Assembly (NCBI GenBank): GCA_934402515.1
Contig: CAKRTZ010000034.1
Coordinates: 1-23,237, forward strand
DNA: 23,237 bases
Direction: 5' to 3'
Source: an uncultured Lachnospiraceae bacterium
GTDB taxonomy: Bacteria; Bacillota; Clostridia; Lachnospirales; Lachnospiraceae
The notes below the pieces were generated by a model. The model had not been told where the DNA came from. It did no database searches and saw only the letters and a program-made list of their open reading frames with translations. Position 1 is the stretch's first letter, and each line of letters starts with the position of its first letter. Positions 21,175 to 23,237 of this stretch are shown in pieces. The position numbers and the translations under genes are program-made.

Positions 21175-22506
21175 ATGAAAAATTACACAAAGGAAGACAT
21201 CATCCGTCTTGTGGAAGAAGAGGATGTGGAATTTATCCGTCTGCAGTTTACGGATATTTTCGGAAATCTGAAAAATGTGGCAATTACAGCGTCCCAGTTG
21301 GAGCGGGCATTGAACAACCAGTGTATGTTTGACGGCTCCTCCATTGAGGGCTTTGTGCGGATCGAGGAGTCCGATATGTATCTGCACCCGGACTATAATA
21401 CCCTGGAGATTTTCCCCTGGAGACCCCAGCAGGGAAAAGTGGCACGTCTGATTTGTGATGTGTACCGTCCCGATGGCACGCCTTTTGAGGGTGACCCTCG
21501 CTATGTGTTACAGCGGGCGATTGCCAAGGCGGCAGACCAGGGCTATACCTTCAAAGTAGGGCCGGAGTGTGAGTTCTTTTTATTCCAGAGCGATGAAAAC
21601 GGACTGCCCACCACCATCACTTACGAGCAGGCCGGCTATTTTGACTTAGGCCCCATGGATTTCGGGGAAAATGCCCGTCGTGACATGGTCATGACTCTGG
21701 AGGATATGGGGTTTGTGGTGGAGGCATCCCACCACGAAGTGGCACCTTCCCAGCATGAAATTGATATCCAGTACGATGAGGCTTTGGCGACAGCCGACAA
21801 TATTATGACCTTCAAGCTGGCGGTAAAATCTATTGCCAAGCAGCACGGTCTCCATGCTACCTTTATGCCGAAACCGGTATACGGCGTCAACGGCTCCGGC
21901 ATGCACATCAATATGTCCTTGTACCACAACGGAAGAAATATTTTTGCGGACAGCAGTGACGGTAACGGACTGAGTAAAGAGGCCTACTATTTCATCGGCG
22001 GACTGATGAAACACATGAAAGCAATCACGGCGATTGTGAATCCGCTGATTAACTCCTATAAACGACTGGTTCCCGGCTATGAGGCACCGGTGCATATTGC
22101 GTGGAGTGCGAAAAACCGCAGTCCTTTAATCCGTATTCCTGCAGCTGCAGGAGAGGGAACGAGAATTGAACTGCGCAGCCCTGATCCCGCAGCCAACCCT
22201 TATCTGGCATTGGCGGTATGTCTGGGAGCAGGACTGGAGGGAATCCAGGAGAAATTGATGCCCCCTGCCAGTGTGGACTGCAACATTTTTGAAATGTCCC
22301 GGGAGGAAAAGGAAAACTTAAAGATTGAGGAAATCCCAGGAACTCTGTTAGAGGCAATCGAGGCACTGGAACAGGATCCTCTGATGAAAGAAATTTTAGG
22401 AGAGCATGTTTATCACAAGTATATTGAGGCGAAAAAGGAGGAATGGCAGTCCTACCGCTCCCAGGTGACGGAGTGGGAGATTGCCCGCTATTTGAATCGA
22501 TACTAA
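21175..22506 (+). CDS. glnA: Glutamine synthetase type I (GSI-alpha)
   Basis: This 443-residue dodecamer-forming enzyme makes glutamine from glutamate, ammonia and ATP. Motifs: 'FDGSSIEGF' (52-60), 'GPECEFFLF' (129-137), 'EVAPSQHEID', 'NGSGMHINMS', 'SYKRLVPGYEAPV' and the C-terminal 'TEWEIARYLNRY'. The length, the lack of the ~25-residue insertion of GSI-beta and of an adenylylation loop, and Arg62 in 'VRIEESDM' (the residue central to feedback inhibition in the Bacillus enzyme) place it in the GSI-alpha group, regulated by glutamine feedback rather than adenylylation. GGAGGA with 4-base spacing fixes the ATG. The regulator gene follows 12 bases later. Confidence 0.97.
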   Translation: MKNYTKEDIIRLVEEEDVEFIRLQFTDIFGNLKNVAITASQLERALNNQCMFDGSSIEGFVRIEESDMYLHPDYNTLEIFPWRPQQGKVARLICDVYRPDGTPFEGDPRYVLQRAIAKAADQGYTFKVGPECEFFLFQSDENGLPTTITYEQAGYFDLGPMDFGENARRDMVMTLEDMGFVVEASHHEVAPSQHEIDIQYDEALATADNIMTFKLAVKSIAKQHGLHATFMPKPVYGVNGSGMHINMSLYHNGRNIFADSSDGNGLSKEAYYFIGGLMKHMKAITAIVNPLINSYKRLVPGYEAPVHIAWSAKNRSPLIRIPAAAGEGTRIELRSPDPAANPYLALAVCLGAGLEGIQEKLMPPASVDCNIFEMSREEKENLKIEEIPGTLLEAIEALEQDPLMKEILGEHVYHKYIEAKKEEWQSYRSQVTEWEIARYLNRY

Positions 22507-22518
22507 GGAGGAATACTT

Positions 22519-23067
22519 GTGACAAACATTATTGTGGTCTTTCCAAAGCCGGAGGAAGCCAGAGGCATTAAGAGTATTCTGGTGAAAAACGGTTTTTCGG
22601 TGACCGCGGTATGTACGACTGGTGCCCAGGCAATGAGCCAGGTGGATAACATGTCAGGCGGGATTGTGGTATGTGGATACCGCCTGGTGGACATGATTTA
22701 TTCGGATTTGCAATCCTATCTGCCGGAAGGCTTTGAAATGCTGCTCATTGCTTCCAGCCGCATTTTAAGTGACCGCTCCTGTGGCAATATCATCAGTCTG
22801 GCGATGCCGCTGAAGGTACACGATTTGCTGGAGACGGTTTCCATGATGGTGGAAACCATGGAGCGGCGCAAGCGGAAACGCAGGGCACAGCCGAGAGAGC
22901 GGAATCCCGAAGAACAGAAGATGATCCTTGAGGCAAAACATCTCTTGATGGAACGAAATAATATGACGGAGGAGGAAGCGCACCGTTATATTCAGAAAAG
23001 TAGTATGGACAGTGGCACGAATCTGCTGGAGACTTCCCAGATGGTGCTGACCATGTTCCGCAGTTAA
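22519..23067 (+). CDS. ANTAR-domain RNA-binding regulator with pseudo-receiver domain
   Basis: The 182-residue protein has an N-terminal receiver-like domain (1-110), a basic linker (about 115-128) and a C-terminal ANTAR helix bundle (about 130-180; 'EEQKMILEAKHLLMERNNMTEEEAHRYIQKSSMD', split). ANTAR domains bind paired RNA hairpins and prevent transcription termination. The receiver lacks the acidic pocket and phosphoacceptor Asp: 'IIVVFPKP' replaces the usual VxVVDDE and 'IVVCGYRL' (49-56) the usual LxLLDxxL, so it is unlikely to be phosphorylated and no kinase is adjacent. GTG 22519 follows AAGGAGG at 7-base spacing. It is cotranscribed with glnA, pointing to a role in nitrogen metabolism. 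Confidence 0.9.
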   Translation: MTNIIVVFPKPEEARGIKSILVKNGFSVTAVCTTGAQAMSQVDNMSGGIVVCGYRLVDMIYSDLQSYLPEGFEMLLIASSRILSDRSCGNIISLAMPLKVHDLLETVSMMVETMERRKRKRRAQPRERNPEEQKMILEAKHLLMERNNMTEEEAHRYIQKSSMDSGTNLLETSQMVLTMFRS

Positions 23068-23068
23068 A

Positions 23069-23113
23069 CTCCCGAAATGTCTGCGTGGTTGCAGAGGTTC
23101 CGGGAGCTTTTTA
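23069..23113 (+). terminator. Terminator of the glnA operon
   Basis: CTCCCG (23069-23074) pairs with CGGGAG (23101-23106), with an inner TCTGC/GCAGA hairpin (23080-23084, 23091-23095), followed by CTTTTTAATT. It starts two bases after the stop codon of the ANTAR gene. Confidence 0.85.
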
Positions 23114-23118
23114 ATTGC

Positions 23119-23137
23119 ATAGGAAGATACTTCCTAT
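23119..23137. repeat. Short perfect inverted repeat
   Basis: ATAGGAAG (23119-23126) and CTTCCTAT (23130-23137) flank ATA. It lies between the terminator and the structured segment at the window end and has no T-run. It may belong to a repeated intergenic element. Confidence 0.5.
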
Positions 23138-23147
23138 TGATATCCAA

Positions 23148-23237
23148 AACGCTCCGCAGGGATGCGCAACTCGCCGAGAAGTAGTTTATGCTACGCATAC
23201 CGCTCGCGCGTGCAAAGAGTCGGCAAGCGACTCTTTG
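23148..23237. repeat. Structured, repeat-like intergenic DNA cut by the window edge
   Basis: No coding frame here looks real. The segment is denser in CG steps than the genes around it and folds: GTAG/CTAC (23181-23184, 23191-23194) within ATGCG/CGCAT (23162-23166, 23194-23198), then a perfect 10-bp stem CAAAGAGTCG/CGACTCTTTG (23213-23222, 23228-23237) with loop GCAAG ending exactly at the window edge. Its look is that of a multicopy intergenic repeat, but copy number cannot be judged here. Confidence 0.45.

Overview
The window looks like chromosomal DNA from a Gram-positive, low-to-middle GC gut Clostridia, most likely Lachnospiraceae. The basis is the glnA gene followed directly by an ANTAR-domain regulator, strong AGGAGG-type ribosome binding sites, promoters of TTGACx-17-TATAxT type, a PdaB-like deacetylase and a GSI-alpha glutamine synthetase. 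I cannot name the genus from sequence alone. No rRNA, tRNA, CRISPR array, phage or intact insertion sequence is visible; most of it is ordinary metabolic gene content.

Layout. 1-1485: a fragment of an upstream gene, its terminator, and a MATE efflux pump. 1495-1761: a ~250-bp palindromic, MITE-like element between convergent genes. 1769-4973 (minus): a sodium:solute symporter and an acyl-CoA ligase in one operon, with its own promoter and a possible operator. 5136-5672: a small TPR protein. 5669-7477: a promoter, a manganese-type (yybP-ykoY) riboswitch with an overlapping terminator, and a flotillin-like SPFH protein. 7772-10117 (minus): a DHH phosphoesterase followed by a PdaB-like polysaccharide deacetylase. 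10292-11641: a GH27 alpha-galactosidase. 11743-14137: a three-gene polar amino acid ABC transporter (binding lipoprotein, permease, ATPase). 14168-20444: a tightly packed run of GT2 glycosyltransferase, HisC aminotransferase, COG2426 membrane protein, SAM methyltransferase, Hsp33 and glutamine-dependent NAD synthetase. 20570-21037: a membrane-anchored protein with a degenerate FMN-binding-like domain. 21175-23067: glnA and an ANTAR regulator. 23068-23237: a terminator and repeat-like, structured DNA cut by the window edge.

The most interesting signal is the regulatory unit at 5652-5957. A near-consensus promoter overlaps the TPR stop codon and is abutted by a perfect 18-bp dyad. The transcript then carries a yybP-ykoY aptamer whose 3' P1 strand is shared with a strong intrinsic terminator, so metal binding should permit transcription of a flotillin gene. 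Typical genes under this riboswitch encode metal exporters or TerC-like proteins, so control of a membrane scaffold protein is worth checking.

Other structural signals are a MITE-like palindrome with an 8-bp flanking direct repeat, and two places (43-108 and 12635-12695) where a promoter is placed so that its expected start lies inside the 5' arm of a terminator hairpin. The hairpin would stop upstream transcripts but could not fully form in the new one. The glnA transcript is expected to begin with a 17-bp perfect hairpin, and an RNA-binding ANTAR protein is encoded just downstream.
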